Positions 7,269 to 14,031 of a stretch of DNA of 15,593 bases are shown here, in pieces (within the stretch, counting starts at the first letter, position 1; each line of letters starts with the position of its first letter). Source of the stretch: DATACZ01 sp036258795 (GTDB lineage Bacteria; Actinomycetota; CADDZG01; JAHWKV01); assembly GCA_036258795.1 (NCBI GenBank), contig DATACZ010000002.1, forward strand, positions 1-15,593, written 5' to 3'. Made by a program: the position numbers and the translations under genes. A model generated the notes under the pieces. That model saw nothing but the letters and a program-made list of their open reading frames with translations. It made no database searches and had not been told where the DNA came from.

Positions 7269-7295
7269 CGCGCTCGCGCAGCGGGCCGGACTCCT

Positions 7296-10200
7296 TTACC
7301 TGTGCCCGGCAGGTACCTGTGCGGGGATGGGCTTTAGCTCGAGGGTCAGCTCGGCTGAGCCGAGCTTCACTTGCTTTCCCTCGACGCCCAAACTGCCCTC
7401 GATCAAGCGGTCCGCCTGGGTCTCGCCGCTGATGTAGTCGTGCCACTCGGCGACTGCGGTTCTAAGCTCCTCGTTCGTCGTCCGGTAAGCGGCCTCGATG
7501 TGGTCCTGGATGTTCAGGTCACGTTCCTTCCTGAGCTGCTGTAGGTGCCTGACGACGTCCCTGGCAAGGCCCTCCTGCCGTAGCTCATCGGACAGCCGGG
7601 TATCCAGTGCAATTTGTAGGTCTCCGGCCTGCCCCACCGCCCATCCGGGCCTGGTGCTCACATCGATGAACACGTCGTCAGGTGTGATCTCCCAGCGGCC
7701 CTCTCCATCGCCCATCTCGACCGTGGACCCCTCCTGGAGCATCGAGACCGACTCATGGGCGGCGTTCCTGACCGCCCCAGCCACCGCTTGAACCTGCCTG
7801 CCGAACTTGGGGCCTAGGCTGGCGAAGTTGGGCCGGATGGAGACCTCGGTCAGGTCTTTCAGACTGTCAACTGCGGACAGCGTTTTGACGTTTATCTCGT
7901 CCAGTATCAGGTCCTTGAGCCGCTCGAGCGCGGCTCGCTCGTCGTCGGAGCGAGTGGCGACGAGAAGCTGCGCCAGGGGCTGACGCACCCGCTGGCCCGC
8001 CTCCTCGCGAAGGGCCCGGGCGGAGCTGGCCACCTGCTGGGCCACTCTCATCTGGAAGCTCAGCTCCTCATCGACAAGGGTGGAGTCCGCCTCGGGGTAG
8101 TCGCACAGATGGACGCTGTCAGGCTGGGGACCAAGGCTCTCGACGGAGCGGACCAGGTTGCCGTACATCCTCTCGGTGAGAAAGGGAATCACCGGTGCCA
8201 GGAGTTTGCTGAGGGTCACCAGGACCTGATAAAGCGTCTGGTAGGCGGCCATCTTGTCTTTTTCGTTCTTGCCCCTCGGATCCCAGAAACGCTGGCGATT
8301 GCGCCGGATGTACCAGTTGGAGAGCTCCTCGATGAAGTCCTCCGCCTTCCTGACAAAGGGCGCGATCCAGTAGTCACGAAACTGGTCCTGGCCCGACTGA
8401 ATCAACATCTGAAGGTTGGAGAGGATCCAGCGGTCGATTTCGGGCCGCTCCTCGATCGGCACCTGTTCGGCTGCCGGATCGAAGCGGTCCAGGATGGCGT
8501 AGTTGCAGAAGAACAGGTAGCTGTTCCACAGCGTGCCGAACACCTTGCGTTCCAGATGCTCGCCAAGCGCATAACCGAAGTTGAGGTTGATCGTCGGAGT
8601 GTGGCGGCAGTACATCCACCGCATCACATCGGCGCTCATCCGGTCGGCCGCCTCGTCGAACTCGATGGAGTTGCCGAGAGAGTAGTGCATCTCCCTGCCC
8701 TCCTCGTCGCGCACCGAGGCGTATCCCAACAGGGTCTTGAAGGGAGGAATGTTCTCCATCATGGTGCTCATCGTGAGCAGGGCATAAAACCAGTTCCGGA
8801 ACTGACCGGGAAACGACTCGGTGACAAAGTCGGCCGGGACCCACCGTGCCCAGTACTGCCTGTCGGTGTTGTAGCCGACGGTGGAGTAGGGAACGATGCC
8901 GGCGTCGAGCCAGGGATTTCCGACATCGGGAATGCGGGAGGCCACCCCCCCACAGCCGCCGCCGCACGCTATCTTTACTGCGTCGACCCACGGCCGGTGC
9001 GGGGTGTTTGGGTTCTCTGGATCTCCTTCGAACTCCTCCCAGCCACTGACTGCACGAGCCTTGAGCTCTTCCCTCCCGCCGATGACATCGAACCAGCCGC
9101 AGTCGGGACACTCGAATATGGGGAGGGCCAGGCCCCAATACCTCTTCTTGCTGATCATCCAGTCGCCCATATTGGTTAGCCAGTCGAGCTCGAGGTCCTC
9201 CCCGTAGTCGGGGATCCACCGAATCTGGCGGACGATCTGTTTGATCTCCTCGCGCCAGGTCATGTCGATGTACCACTCATCCACCGCTCTGAATAACAAT
9301 GCAGTCCCGCAACGCCAGCAGTGCGGATAGTCATGCCTGTAGCGCTCGCGCTTGAACAGCAGGCCTTTGGACTCCAGGCTGTCATACACCTTCGGCGCCA
9401 CCTCAGATGCCGGCGTGCCGGTGAGCGGCCCGAACCCTTCAACGTAGATACCGGAATCGTCGATGGGAGAGATGATCGGAAAACCAAACTTCTTTCCGAG
9501 GTCGAAGTCCTCTTTTCCGCATCCGGGGGCGATGTGAACGATGCCGGTCCCGCTGGCCTCCGAGACCTCATCCCACGCGATTACCCGGTGCTCCTGCGCC
9601 GCCGGGGCGGCAGCCGGAAGATCGTCGAAGGGCCCTCGGAACCTCCAGCCGACCATATCGGCGCCGTTCAGCTCCGCCATGACCTCGGGCTCACCGAGCC
9701 TTCTTGTCTCGGACGAGAGGATCTGCAGCCGGCCCTTCGATAGGTAGTAGATGTGGTCGCCCTGCTTCACTTTGAGGTAGGTAACATCGGGATTCACGGC
9801 CGCAGCTACGTTGGCTGCGAGGGTCCAAGGGGTGGTGGTCCACACCAGTAGGTACTCGTTCTCGGCGTCCTGTAAGGGGAAGCGGACGTACACCGCCTCA
9901 TCATCGATCTCCCGGTACCCCTCTTTTCGCTCCTGCTCGGAGATGCCGGTCCCGCATCGGGGGCACCAGGGCATGGCGTCGAGGCCCTTGTAGATCAAAC
10001 CTCGCTCGTGACATCTGGAGAGAAAGCTCCAGATCGTGTAGTTGTTCTCGTCCGACATGGTGTAGTAGGAGTTGTCCCAATCCATCCACATCCCCAGGCG
10101 GATCGACTGGCGAGTCTGGATGGCCGAGTACTTCCAAACCCTCTCCTTGCAGCGTTGGATGAACTCCTCGATGCCGTAACGCTCGATGTCCCTCTTGGAC

Positions 10201-10508
10201 TTGAACCCGAGCTCCCTCTCGACCTGGACCTCGACCCAAAGACCCTGGCAGTCGAATCCGTTCTGGAAGCGCTGATCATGGCCCGTCATGGCGAAGAAGC
10301 GCTGAAATGCATCCTTATACGTTCGGCCCCACGCGTGATGCACTCCCATGTAGCCGTTTGCGGTGATGGGGCCGTCGAGAAACGACCAGCGAGGCTTGCC
10401 CGCGTTCTTTGACCTCAGCTTGTGGAAAGCCTGGGACTCATCCCAGTACTCGAGAACCTTATGCTCGCCCTCTACAAGGCCGGGTTTGTTCGGTACCTGC
10501 TCGAACAA
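7296..10508 (-). CDS. ileS: Isoleucyl-tRNA synthetase, divergent type with GXHH signature
   Basis: This class I synthetase charges tRNA-Ile in the cytoplasm. It has 1070 residues. In the context GPITANG-YM-GVHH-A, the usual HXGH catalytic motif reads G55-V56-H57-H58. The CP1 editing domain (~200-400) is present with VWTTTPWTLAANV (222-234) and GTGIVHIAPGCGKEDFDLG (320-338). Four cysteine pairs look like zinc knuckles: CPRC (182-185), CWRC (397-400), CPDC (467-470) and C515/C519. ISKKRYWG (452-459) and GYASVRDEEGREMHYSLGNS (595-614) follow; the last replaces KMSKS and lacks both lysines. The C-terminal half is the anticodon-binding region. The start is a TTG (10508) with GAAGGA about eight bases upstream. 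The gene keeps its conserved neighbourhood but is reversed relative to it. Assignment to IleRS rather than Val or Leu rests on overall motif context. Confidence 0.93.
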   Translation of the reverse strand: MFEQVPNKPGLVEGEHKVLEYWDESQAFHKLRSKNAGKPRWSFLDGPITANGYMGVHHAWGRTYKDAFQRFFAMTGHDQRFQNGFDCQGLWVEVQVERELGFKSKRDIERYGIEEFIQRCKERVWKYSAIQTRQSIRLGMWMDWDNSYYTMSDENNYTIWSFLSRCHERGLIYKGLDAMPWCPRCGTGISEQERKEGYREIDDEAVYVRFPLQDAENEYLLVWTTTPWTLAANVAAAVNPDVTYLKVKQGDHIYYLSKGRLQILSSETRRLGEPEVMAELNGADMVGWRFRGPFDDLPAAAPAAQEHRVIAWDEVSEASGTGIVHIAPGCGKEDFDLGKKFGFPIISPIDDSGIYVEGFGPLTGTPASEVAPKVYDSLESKGLLFKRERYRHDYPHCWRCGTALLFRAVDEWYIDMTWREEIKQIVRQIRWIPDYGEDLELDWLTNMGDWMISKKRYWGLALPIFECPDCGWFDVIGGREELKARAVSGWEEFEGDPENPNTPHRPWVDAVKIACGGGCGGVASRIPDVGNPWLDAGIVPYSTVGYNTDRQYWARWVPADFVTESFPGQFRNWFYALLTMSTMMENIPPFKTLLGYASVRDEEGREMHYSLGNSIEFDEAADRMSADVMRWMYCRHTPTINLNFGYALGEHLERKVFGTLWNSYLFFCNYAILDRFDPAAEQVPIEERPEIDRWILSNLQMLIQSGQDQFRDYWIAPFVRKAEDFIEELSNWYIRRNRQRFWDPRGKNEKDKMAAYQTLYQVLVTLSKLLAPVIPFLTERMYGNLVRSVESLGPQPDSVHLCDYPEADSTLVDEELSFQMRVAQQVASSARALREEAGQRVRQPLAQLLVATRSDDERAALERLKDLILDEINVKTLSAVDSLKDLTEVSIRPNFASLGPKFGRQVQAVAGAVRNAAHESVSMLQEGSTVEMGDGEGRWEITPDDVFIDVSTRPGWAVGQAGDLQIALDTRLSDELRQEGLARDVVRHLQQLRKERDLNIQDHIEAAYRTTNEELRTAVAEWHDYISGETQADRLIEGSLGVEGKQVKLGSAELTLELKPIPAQVPAGHR
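8670..8690 (-). other. KMSKS loop of IleRS replaced by MHYSLGN
   Basis: The KMSKS-loop position, between the VRDEEGRE turn and the following EFDEAADRMSADVMR helix, encodes Met-His-Tyr-Ser-Leu-Gly-Asn. The serine and the GN that usually follow are kept, but neither catalytic lysine is present. Confidence 0.85.
10335..10346 (-). other. IleRS class I signature HXGH changed to GXHH
   Basis: These twelve bases encode Gly-Val-His-His at the exact position of HIGH: the preceding residues GPITANG and the following Ala and distal KD align with the canonical GPPYANG...HIGHA...KD frame. The first His and the Gly have traded places. This is read directly from the sequence. Confidence 0.92.
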
Positions 10509-10537
10509 CGATCCATCCTTCTTATGGTGATTGACCC

Positions 10538-10550
10538 GCGGGATTCCCGC
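10538..10550 (-). promoter_or_regulatory. GC-rich hairpin just upstream of the ileS ribosome-binding site
   Basis: GCGGG and CCCGC pair around a three-base loop, and flanking GACC (10533-10536) and GGTC (10559-10562) can extend the structure. It ends shortly before the GAAGGA and TTG start of ileS, where it could affect translation initiation. Confidence 0.35.
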
Positions 10551-10577
10551 ACCAAAACGGTCCAGGGTGATGAAAGC

Positions 10578-10589
10578 TCCAAAACTGCC
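10578..10589 (+). repeat. 12-bp direct repeat, copy 1 (TCCAAAACTGCC)
   Basis: This sequence is identical to the copy at 10676-10687, offset by 98 bases. It overlaps the arm and T-run of the 10586-10602 hairpin in the ileS leader. Confidence 0.7.
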
Positions 10590-10602
10590 CGCTCAACGGG
10601 CA
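10581..10602 (-). terminator. Terminator-like hairpin in the ileS leader
   Basis: Read on the minus strand, TGCCCG pairs with CGGGCA around a five-base loop (10602-10586), followed by GTTTT. It lies about 75-95 bases upstream of the ileS start, so it could act as an attenuator. The stem is only six base pairs and the T-run is short. Confidence 0.35.
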
Positions 10603-10632
10603 TTCCTGAAAGATTAACAGCCCGGAAGAACT

Positions 10633-10653
10633 GCCTAGGTCAGTCCCTTAGGC
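10633..10653 (-). promoter_or_regulatory. Hairpin in the ileS leader
   Basis: GCCTAGG (10633-10639) and CCTTAGGC (10646-10653) form seven base pairs with one bulged base and a six-base loop. It precedes the terminator-like hairpin in the ileS direction. Its role is unknown. Confidence 0.35.
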
Positions 10654-10675
10654 TCCTTTTCAAGTGGGCGGAGGG

Positions 10676-10687
10676 TCCAAAACTGCC
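10676..10687 (+). repeat. 12-bp direct repeat, copy 2 (TCCAAAACTGCC)
   Basis: This is the second exact copy. It ends five bases before the -35 box of the traR promoter, a usual place for a regulator site. Confidence 0.7.
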
Positions 10688-10692
10688 AATTT

Positions 10693-10721
10693 TTGACTGG
10701 TGCCTGCGCCTGTGCTAATGT
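10693..10721 (+). promoter_or_regulatory. Sigma-70-type promoter of the traR-lspA-rluD operon
   Basis: TTGACT (10693-10698) and TAATGT (10716-10721) are separated by exactly 17 bases and resemble the -35/-10 consensus TTGACA/TATAAT. A start near 10728 would give an untranslated leader of about 80 bases before the ATG at 10810. Confidence 0.7.
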
Positions 10722-10809
10722 GCGCCGATTTTAGGGGGGCTTTTACTCGCGCCGGCTTAGCTCCACTTATCTGCTCAAGGCCGGACGGGATCTTTTGGAG
10801 GTGGGTGTT

Positions 10810-11262
10810 ATGGCACGTGAACCCGCCGGAGTAACTCGGAGCGCAACCGCTCAGGACGACGGAGACATCGCTGAGGCAAAGGGCAAACGCGGCCCCTTCG
10901 ACGCGAAGACCCTGAGATCGATAAAGATGGCCTTGATCGGTCAGAGGGCTGAGCTGGAGGACCAGCTTCAGACGGAGGAGCAGGCGTTTCGCTCCAGCCA
11001 GTCGGAGGTCTCCTCGGAGGTACGAGCCGATGAAAACCCAGCCGAGGCCGGGACGGCCACCTTCGAGCGAGAGAAACACCTGTCAATCGCCAACAACGTC
11101 CAGGACCTCATCGATAAGAGCAACAAGGCCCTGGAGAAGATCGAAGAGGGCTCTTACGGAATCTGCGAGTCGTGCGGCAGACCCATCTCACTCGACCGGC
11201 TGAAGGCCCTTCCTCATGCGCTAATGTGCATTGAATGCAAGAAGGCCGAGGAGCGGAGGTAG
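10810..11262 (+). CDS. TraR/DksA-family zinc-finger protein
   Basis: TraR/DksA C4-type proteins bind the secondary channel of RNA polymerase and modulate initiation, often with the stringent response. Actinobacteria carry such a gene beside lspA. I start it at ATG 10810, 150 residues, because GGAGGTG (10797-10803) is correctly spaced; the TTG at 10795 overlaps that site. Residues 1-30 are variable and basic/acidic. About 31-115 is a helical hairpin (coiled coil), with ADENPAEAGT (73-82) at the position where DksA has its acidic tip. The zinc finger is C119-ESC122 ... C140-IEC143, preceded by the typical IEEGSYGICESCGRPIS. The C-terminal end is Lys/Glu-rich. The specific role (DksA-like, CarD-like or other) is not established here. 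Confidence 0.92.
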   Translation: MAREPAGVTRSATAQDDGDIAEAKGKRGPFDAKTLRSIKMALIGQRAELEDQLQTEEQAFRSSQSEVSSEVRADENPAEAGTATFEREKHLSIANNVQDLIDKSNKALEKIEEGSYGICESCGRPISLDRLKALPHALMCIECKKAEERR

Positions 11263-11723
11263 CGAGCAAGAAGCGTCCCCGAGCACTGCTCATAGGCACC
11301 GCGCTGGCCACCGTCGTGGCCGACCAGACCTCCAAAGCCTGGGCGCTCTCCACCCTGGAGGGCGGACGAATCATTCCCCTGGTGGGAAGGTACCTGGACC
11401 TCAGGCTGGTCAGAAATCCGGGGAGCGCCTTCGGACTGTTTCAGGCATCCACCTTCGCCGTGTTTGCAGCCAGCCTGGTCATCCTGTCCGTGGTCTCCGT
11501 CTGGGCCATTCGCAATCCCTTCGCCACCGTACGCTTGGGTCTGGTGATCGGCGGGGGAGCCGGCAACCTGATCGATCGAGTTTTCCGGCCGCCCGGCTTG
11601 GGCAGGGGTCATGTCATCGACTTCATCAACCTGTCCTTCTGGCCGACTTTCAACCTGGCCGACTCGGCGATCGTTACCGGGGTCACCCTGTTGTTGGCCG
11701 AGAGCGTGTGGCGGAAAGGGTGA
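11235..11723 (+). CDS. lspA: Lipoprotein signal peptidase (signal peptidase II)
   Basis: LspA is the membrane aspartyl protease that removes signal peptides from prolipoproteins after lipidation. The 162-residue protein has four hydrophobic segments (~17-38, 69-93, 98-114, 137-157) and all family motifs: VADQTSK (28-34), RNPGSAFGLF (60-69), GGGAGNLIDRVF (106-117), the catalytic D129 in VIDFI, and D143 in FNLADSAI. The ATG at 11235 is the only standard start in frame before the core; a TGA lies directly upstream. It overlaps the traR end by 28 bases, so translation is probably coupled. The stop overlaps the start of the next gene. The lipoprotein encoded at 5812-6369 would be a substrate. Confidence 0.95.
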   Translation: MQEGRGAEVASKKRPRALLIGTALATVVADQTSKAWALSTLEGGRIIPLVGRYLDLRLVRNPGSAFGLFQASTFAVFAASLVILSVVSVWAIRNPFATVRLGLVIGGGAGNLIDRVFRPPGLGRGHVIDFINLSFWPTFNLADSAIVTGVTLLLAESVWRKG

Positions 11724-12487
11724 GCTCACAGGACAGGGACTTGACCGGGACAGTCCCGGACGGTGGTGCCGGCCCGCTCGATAGTCAGGTGCGCGTCAGG
11801 TACGAAAACGGGGATCTGGCGGTTGTGTCGAAACCCGCCGGCCTGCTGACCCACTCCATCCCCGGAGCGCAACAGAGCACTTTGGTCGACGCCCTGAGTG
11901 GCCGCATGGACCTTGCCCCGGCCGCCGGCGTAGGTAGAGAGGGCATCGTGCACCGGTTGGACAAAGGAACTTCAGGACTGCTCGTCGTAGCCAAGAGCGA
12001 CGCCGCCTACCACGCGCTTATCGACTCGATGAAGCGCAGGAACATCCACCGCAGCTACCTGGCTTTGGTTCTAGGTTCGTTTCGTCTCCCCACGGGGAGG
12101 GTGGAGGCGCCCATCGGCAGGTCGTCCGGAAACCCGACGCTCATGAGCGTCACACCAGGTGGCAGGCCGGCGGCCACGGAGTTCGAGGTGTTGGAGAGCC
12201 TTGGACCGGCGAGCTACCTGAGGGTCGAGCTCCAAACCGGCCGGACGCACCAGATCAGGGTCCACTTCGCCCACATCAGACATCCGGTAATTGGAGACCC
12301 GGTGTACGGCAAGTCAACGGAGCGGCTGGCTCGTGCCCTGGGGCTCCGCCGCCCCTTTCTGCATGCCTGGCGGATAACGTTTCAACATCCCATGGAAGGG
12401 CAGTTGATCGAGGTCGAGGATTCCCTCCCTCTCGACCTTGAGCTGGCTTTGAAAAGGGCGCGCCTGGAGAGCCGAAAGCCCGGATGA
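11720..12487 (+). CDS. RluA/RluD-family pseudouridine synthase without S4 domain
   Basis: This RNA pseudouridine synthase isomerises uridines in rRNA or tRNA. From the GTG at 11720 (GTGA overlap with the lspA stop) it is 255 residues. The catalytic Asp is D81 in GIVHRLDKGTSG (75-86). Motifs QTGRTHQIRVH (172-182) and HPVIGDPVYG (188-197) and the VVSKPAGLLTHS segment (35-46) are all present. RluD and its actinobacterial relatives usually carry an N-terminal S4 RNA-binding domain of 60-80 residues. Here only about 25 residues precede the catalytic domain, and lspA occupies the upstream DNA, so the domain is truly absent. In this respect it is more like RluA or RluC-type variants. The frame is open much further upstream, but only as a shadow of lspA. 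The target site cannot be told. Confidence 0.88.
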   Translation: MSSQDRDLTGTVPDGGAGPLDSQVRVRYENGDLAVVSKPAGLLTHSIPGAQQSTLVDALSGRMDLAPAAGVGREGIVHRLDKGTSGLLVVAKSDAAYHALIDSMKRRNIHRSYLALVLGSFRLPTGRVEAPIGRSSGNPTLMSVTPGGRPAATEFEVLESLGPASYLRVELQTGRTHQIRVHFAHIRHPVIGDPVYGKSTERLARALGLRRPFLHAWRITFQHPMEGQLIEVEDSLPLDLELALKRARLESRKPG

Positions 12488-13263
12488 GAAAGGCCGTCAC
12501 CGCCGGCATCGCAGGAGTGGCGTCGTACCTGAGAGAGCGCCCGCAGATCGCACTCTTCGGCCTGGGCGTGATCTTGTTTGCCGGCGGGCTGGCCAGCGTG
12601 GTCGCCGGCCAGCTCTCACCCAACCTGGAGCCCCAAGGCGTGGGGACCAGCCCGCAGTCGCCGGCCGGCTCGGCCCAAGTGAGGGTCGGCCCGGCTTTGG
12701 ATGAGCCGGTCCGCCCGTACATCCAGGGCCGCAAGGCGCTGCTCACCCGGAGGGCAAGCCAATCGCCGGGGACCCCCACGCTGGGAATGATCGTCTTCGC
12801 CTCTTATCGCCCGGTGTCCGACGTGGATGCCCTGTTGAAATCGCGGGGCCTGGACCCGGTCGCGGTGAAGCTGCGTGTGCCCCTTCCGGTCTTCCGTCCG
12901 GTCGAGGTGGTGCTGGGTGGCAAGACCCTGGCGGCTGCGGCTTCTGAGCATCGCGCATCGATTCGGCGCGAGGGTGAAGCTCTGGACGACATCGTCCGCG
13001 AGGCCGAAGACCCGCAGTTCAAAGCGGTCTACAAGAAGGACCTCGACTTTCACCGGCAGGCCATTCAGACCCTGGAAGATGATCCTGCTGTCATCTTTGC
13101 CGTCGTGGTCAGGACTACTTACTCCAACCTGGCGCGCATCGACGACCTGCCGCAGGTCAGGTACGTGGATATCCCGGAGGATCCCTCGGCAAGCCTGGCA
13201 ATGCTTAGCTTCGCCGCCCCCGTTCCGGAGGACACCGAGACTGCAGGGTTCGCCTTAAAGTAG
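12484..13263 (+). CDS. Unknown single-pass membrane-anchored protein
   Basis: I do not recognise this family. It has 259 residues, with an ATG overlapping the stop of the pseudouridine synthase gene (ATGA), so it belongs to the same operon. Residues 1-20 are basic, ~22-42 form one transmembrane segment, and ~45-75 are Pro/Gly/Ser-rich, suggesting an N-in anchor with the rest outside. Residues ~98-150 look like a compact domain (GMIVFASYRPVSDVDALLKS and VAVKLRVPLPVFRPVEVVL). A charged helical stretch covers ~155-195, then VIFAVVVRTTYSNLARIDDL (203-222) and QVRYVDIPEDPSA (224-236), ending weakly hydrophobic. The alternation of a putative strand domain, helix and strand hints at an extracytoplasmic sensor or assembly factor, but this is only composition and pattern. 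Confidence 0.75.
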   Translation: MRKAVTAGIAGVASYLRERPQIALFGLGVILFAGGLASVVAGQLSPNLEPQGVGTSPQSPAGSAQVRVGPALDEPVRPYIQGRKALLTRRASQSPGTPTLGMIVFASYRPVSDVDALLKSRGLDPVAVKLRVPLPVFRPVEVVLGGKTLAAAASEHRASIRREGEALDDIVREAEDPQFKAVYKKDLDFHRQAIQTLEDDPAVIFAVVVRTTYSNLARIDDLPQVRYVDIPEDPSASLAMLSFAAPVPEDTETAGFALK

Positions 13264-13268
13264 TAAGG

Positions 13269-13282
13269 GGTCGTCAGCGACC
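13269..13282 (+). terminator. Weak hairpin after the traR-lspA operon
   Basis: GGTCG and CGACC pair around TCAG six bases after the stop codon, followed by ATTTAG. The five-base-pair stem and short T-run make it a weak terminator candidate. The rest of 13264-13359 shows no clear promoter. Confidence 0.3.
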
Positions 13283-13359
13283 ATTTAGTGCGCTTTGGAG
13301 CGTGGAATGGCAATACCCGCTGAGGAGGCTGAAACGATCCGCGGGCTGAAAGGCAACCG

Positions 13360-14031
13360 GTGGCGCTTGTCCGTGTCTGCAACCTGTGCAAGGAGTACCG
13401 TCTCGGCACCGTCGAGGTGGTCGCGCTCGACGGCGTCTGCCTGGAGGTAGAAGCCGGCAGCTTCGTCTCGGTCATGGGGCCGTCGGGCTCCGGCAAATCC
13501 ACTCTCCTTCATCTGATAGGCGGGCTCGATACGCCCACCGGCGGCTTGGTGGAGATAGACGGCAACGATCTGTCCACTCTCGACGATGAGGAGCTCACAC
13601 TCTTCCGCCGCCGAAACCTTGGTTTTGTGTTCCAGTTCTTTAACCTGCTGCCCACCATGTCGGCGTGGGAGAACGTCGCGCTGCCGCGGCTTCTGGACGG
13701 GGTCAAGCTGGGCGAGGTCAAGCCTCGGGCGCTCGAGCTCTTGGAGATGGTGGGTCTGGCAAATCGTGCCGATCACAAGCCCTCCCAGCTGTCGGGGGGC
13801 GAGATGCAGCGGGTGGCCGTGGCGCGGGCTCTCGTCGCCGATCCAGTCCTTGTGCTCGCCGATGAACCGACCGGCAACCTGGACTCGAGGTCTGGGGCCG
13901 CGGTGCTCGAGCTTCTGAGAGAGACGGTTACGAATGACGGGCGAACCGTGATCGTTGTTACGCACGACTCCAAGGCGGCTTCCGTGGCGGACCGAATCAT
14001 CAGGTTGCAGGACGGCAAGGTGTCGTCGTGA
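13360..14031 (+). CDS. ABC transporter ATP-binding protein (MacB/LolD/FtsE type)
   Basis: This is the ATPase subunit of a type VII-like ABC transporter. The 223-residue protein has Walker A GPSGSGKST (40-48), Q-loop Q92 in VFQFFNLLP, the signature LSGGEMQRVAVARAL (144-158), Walker B VLVLADEP (163-170) followed by TGNLD, and H-loop H202 in VVTHD. This pattern (TGNLD plus FQFFNLLP) is typical of the MacB/LolD group, which powers export, lipoprotein release or mechanotransmission rather than uptake. GTG at 13360 is the only start after in-frame stops at 13321 and 13330, with GAAAGG a few bases upstream. The stop overlaps the GTG of the permease gene, so they form a pair. Confidence 0.95.
   Translation: MALVRVCNLCKEYRLGTVEVVALDGVCLEVEAGSFVSVMGPSGSGKSTLLHLIGGLDTPTGGLVEIDGNDLSTLDDEELTLFRRRNLGFVFQFFNLLPTMSAWENVALPRLLDGVKLGEVKPRALELLEMVGLANRADHKPSQLSGGEMQRVAVARALVADPVLVLADEPTGNLDSRSGAAVLELLRETVTNDGRTVIVVTHDSKAASVADRIIRLQDGKVSS

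Larger units (their letters stand above)
10509..10809. other. Divergent intergenic region between ileS and the traR operon
   Basis: This 301-base stretch holds no convincing gene. It contains the promoter of the plus-strand operon (10693-10721). Three hairpins are readable in the ileS leader direction: 10538-10550, 10586-10602 and 10633-10653. An exact 12-base direct repeat occurs at 10578-10589 and 10676-10687. I looked for a T-box (UGGNACCGCG-type element), common before actinobacterial ileS, and saw none. A minus-strand TAAAAT (10733-10728) could be a -10 box for ileS, but no matching -35 was found. Confidence 0.6.

Noticed and set aside
8109..9179. Long open frame (356 codons) on the plus strand inside ileS
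   Set aside because: It is antisense to a gene whose protein is conserved throughout. Its translation has no recognisable domain and reflects GC-rich codon bias on the opposite strand.
10728..10733. TAAAAT as the -10 box of an ileS promoter on the minus strand
   Set aside because: No hexamer resembling a -35 box occurs 16-18 bases upstream on that strand, so it is mentioned only within the intergenic description.
10509..10800. T-box riboswitch before ileS
   Set aside because: I looked on the minus strand for the UGGNACCGCG-type motif and a specifier stem. The nearest string, around GGTGCGGGAATCCCGC, is a simple hairpin and does not match.
11231..11719. N-terminal extension of the pseudouridine synthase frame
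   Set aside because: This part lies in an alternative frame of lspA, gives low-complexity Arg/Gly/Ser sequence, and is not family-like. The GTG at 11720 fits better.
13307..13450. Short ATG frame before the ABC ATPase gene
   Set aside because: It overlaps the ATPase gene in another frame, is Ser/Arg-rich and shows no features. The conserved ATPase start is the GTG at 13360.
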